Assembly (NCBI GenBank): GCA_022496185.1
Contig: WTXG01000268.1
Location: forward strand, 1 to 47,508
From: Multifurca ochricompacta
Taxonomy: Eukaryota; Basidiomycota; Agaricomycetes; Russulales; Russulaceae
DNA length: 47,508 nucleotides
Reading direction: 5' to 3'
In this document: piece by piece, positions 21,901-33,206 of the stretch
Position numbering within the stretch: position 1 is the stretch's first letter
How the letters are laid out: each line of letters starts with the position of its first letter
Position numbers and translations under genes: made by a program
Notes under the pieces: model-generated
What the model saw: the letters and a program-made list of their open reading frames with translations, nothing else
What the model was told of the DNA's origin: nothing
Databases searched by the model: none

Positions 21901-22859
21901 GGTCAGGAGGTGACAGCCATGTCCGAATGTCCTTGTTCATCTGATCATCTGCAAAGAATGTCTTAGCTGCCCTGTCTATAATGTTACTACGAAATGGATG
22001 ACGAACACATCATCTTGTTCACGGTACCAAATGTGTGCGCCGCTACGGCGAGAGACTCTTCCTGGGTCAATTTGTCCAACCTCTGAAGGGCGTCCTGAAC
22101 CTCATTATCCCCTATCAGCATCCGTCCGTACGCCCCTGCCAAACGTTTAATCGCGGGAACATGAAAACGGTAGTTCACTCACTGATTCGTCCTTGTTGAA
22201 TCTGCTTCGTCGCCAGAGCGAGGATGGTGAGCAGTTCCGCCATCGTCTTGACGAGGATCTCGACCATGGACTCGGTAAAGTGGGTCTCAGGGGAAGTGTA
22301 TATCTTGAGGCGGATGAGAAAACCTTGCATGGATTCAAAGAGGTTGAGTAGAGAATCGTAGCTATCACTGATCTTCTTTGATGCCTTGGAATGAAGGTGA
22401 GATAACTGGTTGGAAGCAAGGGAGAGGGATACGGACAGAGAGAAGGACATCAATAGCAGAAAATATGGCCTGTGCGGGTGGAAACACCTGAAAAAGAGCA
22501 TGTTGTAACCCGGTCACAGAGAATAGGTCACACCAATTAGAACTCACCGAACCAATGCCATTTACGAGTGGTGCGCAGTTCGTGAGGGCGAGGAGTATGT
22601 TCACAGTTGGTTTCAGTTCCCTTAGAAGCTGCGTCTTGCGATTGCCGTTTCGGAACTTGCTAAACAGAGACGTCCCTCCTTGAAGTACGTCAATCACGGC
22701 ATCCGCGGTGTGACATCCTTTCAGCTTGTCGACAAGCTGGTGTTCGGACAGTTTTACGCCTGTATTTGTAAGATACTGATCGAGAGCGGCATCTAGGATG
22801 AGCCTGAAATGAGAAGAGGAGGCAGTTGTGGGAATGTGTGTACGAGGAGCTGAAGACAT
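18912..22859 (-). pseudogene. NLR-B: NACHT-ankyrin gene with many frameshifts
   Basis: Paralogue of NLR-A on the same strand. The first exon (from ATG 22859) reads MSSAPRTHI then ALDQYLTNTG. Later parts give TWLSPPDPST, the P-loop micro-exon, YIIIDALDECPLSG, RICVTSRPEPDI, FRWVFCQLETLRRC, FAHFSVREFLTS and about thirteen 33-residue ankyrin units ending GARINV (stop 18912-18914). The NACHT exon is intact (21119-21652), unlike in NLR-A. Downstream, single or double bases are missing at about 21140, 20930, 20850 and 20735, and within ankyrins near 20120, 20010, 19758, 19663 and 19101. With this load the gene is very probably dead. The ankyrin array is about twice as long as in NLR-A. Confidence 0.8.
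19350..19660. repeat. Ankyrin block identical to 3965-4275
   Basis: About 310 bp (three 99 bp units) are the same base for base as in NLR-A, whereas flanking units differ. This points to recent gene conversion or unequal exchange between the arrays. Confidence 0.8.
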
Positions 22860-23580
22860 GATGCTAGACTCGGTTATGGGGAAGAGTAAGAGGATCCCTG
22901 GGAAAGGTGGCGGATAGTTATCGATGGATTATGTATAGATAGCCGCCTAAAAACGAAGATAGACGCTGGGATGTAGGGGTGACAAGAGGCAACATAGATA
23001 CTGCATCTTGGATAGTGATGTTCCGGCCCGGCTTGGCCCAAAAGCCGCGGCTTTGGCTCGGCCTGAGGCGGCTCCGGCTTTCCTGAAGTCTGGGCCGAGC
23101 CAAAGCCGCCACAGACGGCTTGGCCCTGGCCCGGCTTGGCCCAAGCCGCGGCTTTTGGCAGAGAAAATTTTATGACATATAACTAGTAGTTATAGTTCAG
23201 CTAATCCAAATATGACTTAGTGTGTTACGTATTGCAAAGCTATATCGAAGAAAAAGTTTGAAATGCCGCGATAAACATGATCACGTGACCCAAATCAACC
23301 ACTTTGTGATCAGATTTCTACTGATTTTGATGATTGCTATTGCACTTGTATATGCTGTTGAAAGCCGCGGCTTGAGCCGGCGGCTTTGGCTTTTAGCTTC
23401 TCTGAGCCGGGCCAAAGCCCTTGCTGGGCCATCACAACGGCCTGGCTTGGCCCGGCCCAAACAGGCCCGGCTTGGCCCGGCTTCCGGCTTTGAGCCGGGC
23501 CAGGCACATCACTAATCTTGGAGGACCAGTGAGACCAAACTTTGCAGATGCGGCACCAGAACGGGCCATGACTGAGCATA
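22860..23580 (-). promoter_or_regulatory. NLR-B promoter block interrupted by a MITE
   Basis: 22860-23004 and 23523-23580 together match 7088-7308. The hAT MITE lies about 150 bp upstream of the ATG and pushes the distal part of the block about 500 bp away. Confidence 0.55.
23013..23514. mobile_element. hAT-type MITE, 502 bp, in the NLR-B promoter
   Basis: Ends TAGTGATGTTCC and GGCACATCACTA, with perfect 8 bp flanks ATCTTGGA at 23005-23012 and 23515-23522. The empty site is a single ATCTTGGA in the NLR-A promoter near 7231. The centre matches 2422-2732 in reverse orientation, but both GC-rich arms are expanded with runs of GGCTTGGCCC/AAGCCG. No transposase is coded. Confidence 0.9.
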
Positions 23581-23585
23581 TAACC

Positions 23586-24735
23586 ATTTCTTCGACGTGC
23601 GTGCTACTGGTGACATGATGATGCTGTAAGGTAAGGATAGCTCGAGCTTCTTGAAACCTTCCGCCTCTGCCCGTTCCGGCCCGTCTTGCCCCACATCATG
23701 TCCCTTCATCTTCTCCTCATGGCACTCACTGCCTCACTACTCAGCCCCTTTCACTCTCATAGTTGAACGCTGCTGTAAAAGGGTTTTGACTAGGTAGCAG
23801 ATAACGAAGCACTTGAAGCACCTTCGGGTTATCTTATCACGATCATTAAATTAGATGAGTCCGGCTAGCTGGAGCCCGGCTGTCCGGTTACCATTAACCA
23901 CTAGGCTTTTATAACCTTGTGCCATCCACAATTCTTTGTCCTTTCAGCTTGCATTTTGCCACATAATGCGTACCCCACGTAGTGGTTTCCAATCCAGTAG
24001 CCCTTTTGAAGGATGGGTATTGTCGTGCGTCATGAACCAATTCTTGTTACTTCCTCTTCCGTTCATTTCCCTTTCATTTTCACACTTGTGATGTCTTGAT
24101 ATACCACATTTACATTCATGCGTACTGAACTTAGATCCAGCTCATTGCACATTGACCTAGAATGTTAGACTAGTTTTCACCTCTTTATCCCATCTCATTC
24201 CAGGGGATGTGGGATGGTTGGGTGGCATTCCTCTTTAAATGAAGGCACAGCCGCGCGACGGCAAGCAAAGCCACCCAAATTTCCACGCATAACAGCCAAC
24301 ATGTTATGAACTAATGCCTGATATGCTTCGCATCTTGTTTTCTTTCATGCCTTCGGAGTCCTTGTCCTCCCCTTGTGGTGTCCTCAACGCACCCACATTC
24401 CATGCATAGCCTCATAAACATTCTCCCTAATCCATCGTATTCGATAGTTCCTGCTAAATCGACAAACCTTGGAACTCGCTGCGATATAAGACTTAGACAC
24501 CAGACAGCTCAAGTCTCGGACTTGAGCTTTTGTAATTTTCGGTACCCTTGAATCTCAGCGATCTGTTCTCTGGTTTGCCCCGCGTGCAACCCAGCTGTCT
24601 ATCCTTACACCTCTCCATCGGAACATCTGATAATAAAATCCATGATCTAATACGATACGGCCTACCGATCGTAACACAACACGAGCAAAAGTCCGACAAC
24701 GAACACGATCCCAAACCTGCTTCCCGTCATACGTA
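23586..24735. other. Unique stretch with a short R1 fragment, no gene seen
   Basis: R1-like sequence at 23765-23885 only. The rest has no coding pattern that I can support. Confidence 0.35.
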
Positions 24736-24739
24736 CATG

Positions 24740-25360
24740 TACACCTTGACGAACGGCTGTGGTATGTTAGCGCACCAGTTGGGAGGCGAGCGAGGTGGTG
24801 GCTCCATTGTTTTTCGGGGCTCCTCATTGGTTTCGACCTTGTGCTGCTTGGGCCACTTGGGCAAACGTGAGGGCTTGCTGTTGCTGTGCTACCGTTTGTG
24901 CTGTGGTGATGAGGAAGGTGGGTCGGGTGTCCATTGCGATCGGCTGGGGTGGTATTGGCTGTTGAGTGAAGGTTCTCACCTGCTGAGGGGCCACTTGGCA
25001 GGGGGCGCGCTGTCAGGCTTCAAGTTGGTCCATGAGTGACCAGAGCGTGTAGCGTGCTAGCGATTAACGATGGCGGATCAGTCGGTGTAGCAGGGGCTTT
25101 CACCAGGGGTGAGGGTGGTGCCTGTTCTGGGACAGGGGTAAGGTAGAGAGCTGTGAGCTCTCCAGTTCTGCCATTTCAGTTTCGGCAGCGTGCATTGACG
25201 TTGCGACCCCATGATTGGCCGCATCATTAGGGCAGTATGTCCATTTGGCAATGGACTGGGTTAGTATGGCGTGTTTTATCACTCCTATTGGTGCTTTGTC
25301 CCGTGCCGGCTGAGAGCTCGGTACGTCCTCATCCAGGGACTTGTGGGGGTGGGGTCGTTG
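24740..25360 (-). pseudogene. Coding-like remnants downstream of the unknown gene
   Basis: Short minus-strand frames such as MDTRPTFLITTAQ followed by a glutamine- and alanine-rich stretch ending AQVAQAAQGRNQ look protein-like but are broken up. They may be later exons of the gene at 25486-26345. A plus-strand frame of 163 codons (24548-25039) overlaps it and looks less natural. Confidence 0.25.
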
Positions 25361-25485
25361 GGCGGCCCTGTCTGGTACGTGATGGGTGTCGAGGTGAGAT
25401 CAATCTTGAGGATGCCCGTGACGGTGCTCATGACATTGGCCTAGATCGGGTAGGTGTTGGTAGAGATTGGTGTTGTCTTGGGGCG

Positions 25486-26345
25486 TCAGGGGGTCTTCTC
25501 CGGGTCAGCGTGCCTGACTTGGGTCAGGGCCCAGTTATCGACCTCAGCCTGTGCTTGGGCAAGTCGATTGATTGTGTATTGTCGACAAGATTCTGCTACT
25601 TCTGCAGAGACACCCTGTCTGGCAATGTCAGTAAGCTCGACCTTATAAGCTTCCCTCATTTGTTGTAATTTCTCGATGCCTTCTGAAGTGCAGCTGTTTC
25701 GACTGCGACGGAGTCTTTGTTGTTCCAGAACTCTCGTGCTTTGAATTGTGCGACTCTCTTAAGGTCGCTTTGTGCTCTGTGAAGCATGTGGTTGGGTTTA
25801 CCATCCCGAAACAGGTATTGTCTGGTATCAAACAGGGTGGTCAGCTGGTCGAACAACATGTGAATGTATTGGGCCTCGGTTTTCGAGATCCACAGATCTC
25901 AGCATGCCACGTAGAATCGCAGCGAGGACAAAGCATTCAAGACACGTCCATGAGGATGGGGTGAGGCCAACGTAGTCCAGCTCCGAGTCCAGCTCTTTCC
26001 CTATCCCGCAGTCTAACATGTTGGCCACCAGAAGGGCAGCCCCAGATACTTTCTCCTTAGAGAAGGTGAAGGTCCTTGTGAGGTTCGAAGGAGTCACCAA
26101 TGTAGTAGCATGCGTACCCTGCAACGCTACCGGAGACCAGGTTTGCTAGCTCTTTCTTGCTTTTTGATGCTTTGTTAGTAGGCTTTGCGGGAACTCGCTT
26201 GGTTTGGTGTGTCAGCGAAGGGAATCCCTGCTTTGAGGACATCGTCAACAGTGATGACAAGGGGGGGAGTGTGGGTTAATTTTCGGGGAGGAGGACGGTT
26301 CCCCGGAAGCGATGTTGATGGGGTTAGGTTTCTCACAGCAGCCAT
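25486..26345 (-). pseudogene. Unrecognised degenerate protein gene
   Basis: From ATG 26345 the reading MAAVRNLTPSTSLPGN leads into PPLVITVDDVLKAGIPF. After a frame change comes SKSKKELANLVSGSVAGYACYYIGDSF, then a segment around LDCGIGKELDSELDYVGLTPSSW. Next is QLTTLFDTRQYLFRDGKPNHMLHRAQ, and after another shift a helical, probably coiled-coil stretch IEKLQQMREAYKVELTDIA to the stop at 25486-25488. About 285 codons over at least three frames. I recognise no domain; it could be an orphan basidiomycete family or a captured element gene. Confidence 0.4.
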
Positions 26346-26661
26346 AGCTGCTCGTGGGACGAGGTATCTTGATAGGGTGGTTTGGTTCAGGGGTGGTACG
26401 AATGCTTTGATGACAACGTATATTGTCTAGTAGTCAGCAGACAAGGGACAAGCTCAAGCACGTGGCTCTAACGGCCCGGATGACCCATAGGGAGTGGGAG
26501 ACTGCACTGAAGAGCTGGCTCAACTCCTCAGTGCGCAACTCAGCCAAGGTAGAATCATTTACCTTTATCCCCAAAGTTCTTATACCCACGAAACCCAACC
26601 ATCACATACCCTTAAATATATAAAGCTCGGCACTCAAGTGAGTAAACCCATTTCTATCAAC

Positions 26662-27940
26662 ATGACCTCTTCCCAAACGCGTGAGAACACCAGGAATCAC
26701 TTTGAGAACTTCCAATTCGGCCACTTTGCCATTAATGAGTATCGCCCTATCAAGATTGTATGCATTGGTGCCGGATTTTGTGGCATCCTCGCAGCTATTC
26801 AGTCCGAAACATTCTTCTTTTGTTCTCTATAGTTTCTCACCAAGTTCCATTATTCTATAGCTTTGCGCGGAAGGTGCCAAATATCGAGTTGACAGTTTAT
26901 AGAAAGGAGAAGGGGATCGGCAGTACTTGGTTCGTTAACAAATACCCACTGAGAGTCATCTTCCCATCCATCTTCAGCCTTCAGTTCAGTCCTCAATGAA
27001 CAGGGGCTCCCATTGTGATATACCCTCCCACAGTGTAAGACACTTCCCTGGTCGTCACTCGCTCTCAAGCCGGATATCTCCGTTCGTGCGTCGTCGGGAC
27101 CAATGTGCGTCGCTTTCTCAGAAGAAGCGGGCCAAGAAAACACTCATCCACCTTTAGAATTGACCAAACTGACGCGATCTTGACGGTGGTAGGTAGACTG
27201 GTCCGGATTGTACGCCTCTGGGCCCGAGATCCTCAGTTACCTCAACCGAGTGGTCGAAAAGTACACAAGCTCAGGCGCCACATAAAACTGCAACACGGGC
27301 TCACGTACGCCTTGTGGGATGGGAGGACACCTCAGGATCCGGCGTGATGGAGACGGTGATGCGGAGGTCGAGGACACGAGGTACCTGCTTTTCATGGGTG
27401 TTGGCATCCTCCATTCCAGGTCTTAGTGATTTCCGTGGACGCGTACTGCTCAGTGCGCAGTGGGGCGTCACCGAGGAGGGTTGGTGGGAAGAAGTTGTGA
27501 AGGATGCTGGGATAAGGCCATTGGTATCATTGGAAATGTGCGTGACTGGTAGCTTGCTAAGTTCTTCCCTCCCCCCCTCCCCCCAACGCACTCTTTCGTA
27601 TCGTCTGACTGGGGTCTTGTCCTTTTAAGGGTCCTTCCGGAATCCAACTTGTCACTGAGCTTCGGCCCAAAGTCAAGTCGATCGTAAACTACATCCTCTC
27701 AAAGACGTGGATCGGAGAGCCATGCTCCCTTCGCACCATGCTCGAACTCGCCGGTCGTGATCCAGGGAGAGACGACTGTATCCATCACAATCTTTCACGC
27801 ACATAGATAGAGATTCACAGTCACAGTGACTTCTCTAACCTCCAAAGATTTATACTCAGATAAAGACTGCGAGGCGTTTAGGGACGAGAAATACTATAAA
27901 GAGTTCAGACACAAGATTGAAGCAGATCTTAATGTGCGTT
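26662..27940 (+). pseudogene. FAD-dependent monooxygenase relic (D2)
   Basis: Starts MTSSQTRENTRNHF (ATG 26662), then IVCIGAGFCGILAA, an intron ending TATAG, FARKVPNIELTVY and WFVNKYP. The expected splice donor after KYP reads CTGAG instead of GTGAG, and the following exons (CDIPSH, HSAQWG-like segment, GPSGIQL-like segment, DEKYYKEFRHKIE) lie in several frames. The C-terminal half of the enzyme is absent. Family assignment rests on the paired nucleotide-binding motifs and on exon order. Confidence 0.75.
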
Positions 27941-27989
27941 CTCTATTCTATTGATGCGCGGTCCCCATCAGGATTTCATTCCTTTTCTA

Positions 27990-29370
27990 TCACCTCAGCA
28001 GGGAATAGATCAGGCTCAAAGTTATCATTCCCAAATACCCGTTCCACGTATACTGGTTCCACCATGTCGTAACGTTAGTAGTTACTCGCGAGGAAGAACA
28101 GAAAAGATTGCTTACCCCACTGTACGAGACCCTTGTCGTAGTTGCGCAGACACACGAAGGCGAAAGCCAGTGAAGAGCAGTGCCACGAACGAAGAGACAG
28201 TCATGCAAGCGAAGAATGGCCAGTCTACGAAGGTAAAACGATATACGCGCGAGTAGAACATCATTGACCACGCGAACATGAAGAAGGTGATGGCAAGGAA
28301 TTCCCAGGTCAACTTGCGCCACTCGCGGCGCACGGAGTATCAACCCTACGATGTGCCGATGTGCTTGTCAGCGCGCCAGCACAGGTTGTCGAAAGTCGAA
28401 AGGTACGATCATCAGCCAGAGGATCAGCAACTGAGATTGAAATCCACATCAGCCACCGCGCAGCGAAGTGAAGGAATCAGATGTGAATGGTGAGAATGAA
28501 TGTTCCATTATAGACCGGGGTGTAAGATTGAGAAGTTGAACGACCCAGAGCGCCATTGGATTGACAAGGATGAAAAGAGATAGCTAGATGCTGACCAAGA
28601 CTGCAAGAAAGTACTGCATGAAACCATCAAGACCTGTGGCTCGAGTATAGAACGAGGGAGGGGCCGTACATTCGCAGAATATCCTTCGGCAGACCAACGC
28701 GCCTGAAGGTGTGGGTGCGATAAGCCTAGCGTAAAATTGGTAAAACGGTAGCTGCGAACGGGGTGGGGGCCGAACGAATACCTTGTAAAGGCGCCAGGAG
28801 AGGTAGATGGAAATCAAGAGCGCATTCCAATGCAACACGAGGTCCACAATCTAGGGAGGTTATGTGACACGGCGTATCTGGCCTTTCAATAAGGTGAAAA
28901 CAGGCGGTCGTTGAAGTTCATGGTGTGCCACAATGCGTACGTCGACTACCCAGTAGCGAGCATGCGCGCGATGAGAAGGGCGAGGCTGTGTCCACATGAG
29001 CTAGGAGATAGTCCTCAAAGAGAGCACATAGTTATGGGGGATAGATTCGAAAAGCAACTAAAAGACGTTAATAATGAATAGGAAAAGAAGCAAAAGCACG
29101 CGGCTACTCACAGACCAGAATTGAGATCCTATAAGTGACAACTCCTCGCGGCGCGACTGGGTCAACCTATGAAGATGCGATTCAATATTATTTCAAAACT
29201 CGACCAATCAATAGGGACTCACTTGGCCGCTGGGTACAGGGTCAAGGGTCATGGACATGCTCCCATCGTTTGAGGTGATGACGACATTGGAAACTGGAAA
29301 AAACCATCAGACCTTGGCTGTGAGTCGATATGAATGTTGAGAGCGAGGACTGTTGCTGTTTACGATCCAT
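27990..29370 (-). pseudogene. Multi-pass membrane protein relic (D2)
   Basis: Copy of 15105-16586. It has the same start MDRKQQQ (ATG 29370-29368), an intact intron 1 acceptor, the same internal TAG in a hydrophobic segment (about 28583), and the same C-terminal WPFFACMTVSSF and CLRNYDKGL-type segments, with small indels there. It lacks the exon coding YETACASDA because of a deletion of about 95 bp near 28858. Confidence 0.6.
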
Positions 29371-29814
29371 GAGGTTGAGATCTATGGGCAAGTAAAAGGG
29401 AGCTGAAATGACGCCTAGGTAAAGGCTGAGGGTACGAAACGACTAAAGAAGAAAAACTTCAGTCAAAGGCGAAGGGAAGCGAAAGAATGATTGAGTGCAC
29501 CGATGAATTGAGATCATAGTTCACAGTTCGCAAAAACCGATGCGGAATTGAATCGGGTTTCTGTTTGGCCGTCGCAAGGATTTGGATCTTCACCGGTGAC
29601 TACACAGCTCGACGCTGTATGTGGCATCCCGGGGCGTGAGAAACAATCTCGACGGAGGTGACGATCACCCCTTGATCAGACTCGATCTAATGATCGTGAT
29701 AATGATAAGATACTCTAAAGAGCATCAGCAATCCACGCACAGCGTAGTTATATTTCTTTCACACTCTTCAAGTTGTATAAAAATCAATTTAAAAATAAAA
29801 CAATAAAAAAAGGC

Positions 29815-30027
29815 CAGATAATCAGTCATGGCCCGTTCTGGTGCCGAATCTGCAACGTTCAGTTCACTGGTCCTCCAAGATGCAGTGTCTATGTTGCCTC
29901 TTGTCACCTCTACATCTCAGCGTCTATCATCGCTTTTAGGCGGCTATCTATACATAAACCATCGATAACCATCCGTCGCTTTTCCCAGGGATCCTCTTAC
30001 TCTTCCCCATAACCCAGTCTAGCTTCA
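29815..30027 (+). promoter_or_regulatory. NLR-type promoter block before the intact miniature NLR
   Basis: Inverted copy of 297-510. The ancestral NLR start (ATG 30028) survives but now opens a 33-codon out-of-frame reading (MSSAPQETETN...) that overlaps the miniature gene start. Its context is weak (T at -3), whereas ATG 30061 has A at -3. Confidence 0.5.
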
Positions 30028-30060
30028 TGTCTTCAGCTCCTCAGGAAACTGAAACCAACC

Positions 30061-30595
30061 ATGAATATACTCTTCGTCCTCACGAACTGCGTACCACAAG
30101 TAATTGGCATTGGTTCGGTGAGTTCTAATTGGTGTGGCCCATTCGCTATGACCAGCTTACAACATGTTCTCTTTCAGGTGTTTCCACCCGCACAGGCCAT
30201 ATTTTCTGCTATTGATGTCCTTCTCTCTGTCCGTATTCCCCTCCCTTGCTTCCAACCAGTTATCTCACTTTCATTCTAAGGCATCAAAGAAGATCAGTGA
30301 TAATTACGATTCTCTACTCAACCTCTTTGAATCCATGCCACGCTTTCTCGTCCGCCTCAAGATTTACACTTCCCATGGCGCTGATGTCAATGCGAATGGC
30401 AACCATTTTGGATATCCTCTGCAGGCAGTGGTACGCTGTGGACATTTGGAGATCGTGAAATGGCTGCTAGACCATAGCGCTGATGTCAATGCGAAGGGCG
30501 GCAAATATGGATATGCTCTGCAGGCAGCGGCATGCAATGTGCATTTGGAGATCGAGAAATTGTTGATTGAGTATGGTGCGAGGATCAATGTGTAG
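30061..30595 (+). CDS. Miniature NLR: N-terminal domain fused to ankyrin repeats, no NACHT
   Basis: Three exons: 30061-30117, 30178-30228 and 30281-30595, with introns of 60 and 52 nt at the same places as in NLR-A. They join into an unbroken 140-codon frame. The protein reads MNILFVLTNC, FPPAQAIFSAIDVLLS, ASKKISDNYDSLLNLFESM, then FLVRLKIYTS running straight into HGADVNANGNHFGYPLQAV. About three ankyrin units follow, ending GARINV. Relative to NLR-A the first about 85 residues, the whole NACHT ATPase and the linker are gone. It has a complete NLR promoter and 3' flank. It could be a new small gene, a decoy or regulator of full-length NLRs, or a pseudogene that happens to be open; expression data would decide. 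Confidence 0.55.
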
Positions 30596-30965
30596 AGCTA
30601 CAAGTATGGAACTGCATTCGGAGTGACATCTTTTCACGGGTATTCTAAAATCCAAGGGGACTACTTTGTATGTGTGTATGCAGCACAGTATTTAGCTCGG
30701 TTGTTGTAATGATAGCTTGGGTGCTAGCCATGAATCCTCCAGACCAAATCATATGCTCTTTTTTCCCCACAGCTTTGTTTAATAAAAATATTTGACACTT
30801 TCAGATAGACTCTGATACAGGTACGGAATGCAATCTTTAATTAACAAAACGCATGATGAGAGCATTTGGTTAGCATTTACTTCATTATTCGGGCCATTTA
30901 CCTGTTCTTTCTGTATATCCTTTCTCACTTAGTTTTGTCCTCTTTAATCCAAACTGTGGAAACGC

Positions 30966-31185
30966 AGCCTGATAAATCTGGTCAAAACAAATATTTTGTA
31001 AGATACAGAAATATCGTCTTCAAATATTGTAAGGACTGTGCTGTGCTGTGATCATAAGGATTGTACTTAATCATAGCTAATCATACTAAACGAGTGTAAG
31101 TATCATCCTGCACTGCCAACACCGGTCCGGCCTACTCTGATCCGTTACCGGCTTTACACAAACTCCTGCCCTCATTCACACGATA
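30966..31185. other. Short unique stretch right of D2
   Basis: AT-rich at first, then sequence resembling GC-rich LTR ends (CCGGTCCGGCCTACTC). No gene recognised. Confidence 0.3.
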
Positions 31186-31189
31186 ATGT

Positions 31190-33206
31190 TCATCCCTTCA
31201 GCTGGTCTCTCAATGAGTAAATAACAGTGGGAGCAACATTGTGGAGGTAAGCTGCATGCTCCAGTGCATTGTACCAGTATGTTTCAGGCAGGATAGCATC
31301 AAGCATTGTTCGGGCCTTGTCCAGCAGAGTCTGATTCATGCATTCTGCGACGCTATTGTGCTGAAGTCTGTCAGGTGTTGTCATCTCGTGTTTGGTGCCT
31401 TGATCCTGCAGGAACCTCTGGGAAACACTAGCGATGTACTCGCCCCCTCCGTCAGTGCGCAGCGCTTTAACCTGCTGCCCTGCTTCGACTTCAGCATGTG
31501 TGACAAAGTTCTTTAGGTACAGCGCGACTTTAGACTTCTCGTGCAGGCCATTGATGAAGACATTTTTGAGACTTGTCGTCCACCCAGGTTACAAAGTACT
31601 CGAAGCCTCGGTGTGATTGATGCGGCATCTTCCCACATACATCTGAGAAGACCTGCCCTAGGACTTGGGTGGATCTGGTCTCTGTCTCCTTTTGTATTTT
31701 GGCGCATGACTGCTTCCCCTTGAGACACGGCTCACAAAGGTCAGAGGGACTCGTCTTTGGGACAATGTACATGCCTTTTAACATGCCCTGTCATACCATA
31801 TGGAGGATAGCATTGACGTTGAGGTGTCCAAGTCGGCGGTGCCAGGTATGTAAATTGGCTTTGGCTGCTGAGCTTCGTGCAACTAATGCAATGTTGTGCT
31901 CAGGCCTAGCTTCATTGCCTTCTGCTTGGAAAGCTTCCACTTGCGTGATGTGGACTGTCTCCGGTGCTACTGTATGCATGTCCATGATGTAGAGGTTGCC
32001 CTCAAGGTGTCCCTCACAGCTAAGTACCCCAGACTGACTGTATAGTTGACAGGTATCCTTGGCAAAGCAAACATTGGCTCTGCAGCTGGTAATTTGGGCA
32101 ATGGATAGGAGGATTCCGCGAAACTCTGGGACGTACAGGAAATCTCTGAGAATTGCATCATTCCACTTCCCATTGGCCCTCATCTGGACGTGGATGCACC
32201 CAATGCCTGTGCCAAGGATCGAACTACTGTCGCCAAGGACAATTTTTACTGGGTTTGTGAGAGGCTGGAACTGGAAGGACCAGTTTTAGTGGGAGCACAT
32301 AGTACATCATGCCCCTGAATTGATGATCCATCGCTGCTAAAGATTGATGCATGCTGACAATGCTTGTAGCACTTTGAGTAGGAGTATGGGGTTATCCACC
32401 TGTGTTGCCTCGCCGTCCGTTGCTGCGACTTTAGCTGCGGCGTTGGTATGAGAGTGCCTAGGTGCGTTGCCCCCAACATTATTTGTTTTCGCCTCGTTCT
32501 CCTTCTTTAGTTTCCAGCATTCTTCCACCAAATGCCCGCGCTTTTTACAGTGAGTGCAGCGCTACTTGGGCTTTTCCTCATCAGATTTTCCTTTCCCCTT
32601 TTTAGCTGCGTTGCCTGAGCACGTGAAATTAGCAGTTGTGCCAAGGCCCGATTCTTGTACGCGTCACTGTTCGTCAAGGATGACTTGTGACTTGACGTGC
32701 TCAGTGGTGAGAGTAGTTGGGGATGACAAGGAAAGGATGGTTTTGGGGAAGGATAGAGAGGCTGGTAGGGAGACAATGATGGCGATTGCGATGAGCTTGT
32801 CGTCCAAAGGTAAGCCGAGGTTGGAGATGGTGTGGGCGGCCCTGATGAAAACATTTATTTGGGGCTATAGGTGTTCTGTGTCCACGAGGGTGGTGCAGAA
32901 GACGTCGTTAATGAGGTAGACTATCTTCTGCTTGCCTTTCCCTTCATAACGAACTGACAGGCTATCCCAGCATTCCTTGGCTGTTTTGGCATACAGGACT
33001 GAGCTCAGTGGCTTGTCCTTTAGTGACAATATTATTTGAGTGCATGCCTCGCGATCTTTGAGGGCCCATCCTCTGTGCTCCTCAGCTGTTGCCTTGGTGT
33101 CTGGCCTAGGCTCTGATCCGTCTACGACTGGCCATAAATTCGAAAGTTCCAATATGACTTTGGCTCTGAACTTCCAGAATGCAAAATTCATGCCATCCTC
33201 ATCCAA
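31190..33206 (-). pseudogene. Copia gag to integrase fragment
   Basis: Reading on the minus strand: a UBN2-type gag (FAFWKFRAKVILELSNLW ... KECWDSLSVRYEGKGK), then a CCHC zinc knuckle CTHCKKRGHLVEEC preceded by an in-frame TAG at about 32560. Next come a pre-integrase domain ending HTWHRRLGHLNVNA, an integrase finger CEPCLKGKQ, and core pieces FEYFVTWVDDKS and HNSVAECMNQTLLDKAR with the catalytic glutamate. The parts lie in several frames. The element stops at about 31185, before reverse transcriptase. It is complementary to the RT-only fragment at 9883-11658, but I cannot show they belong to one family. Confidence 0.75.

Larger units (their letters stand above)
26570..30965. repeat. Segmental duplication block D2
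   Basis: Second copy of the cassette at 13690-18045, same orientation, about 12.9 kb to the right. It is the better preserved copy for the monooxygenase start and the miniature NLR, but lacks one exon region of the membrane-protein relic. Confidence 0.85.

Noticed and set aside
24548..25039. 163-codon plus-strand frame
   Set aside because: Composition is unnatural and the opposite strand reads more like protein; no domain or start context supports it.
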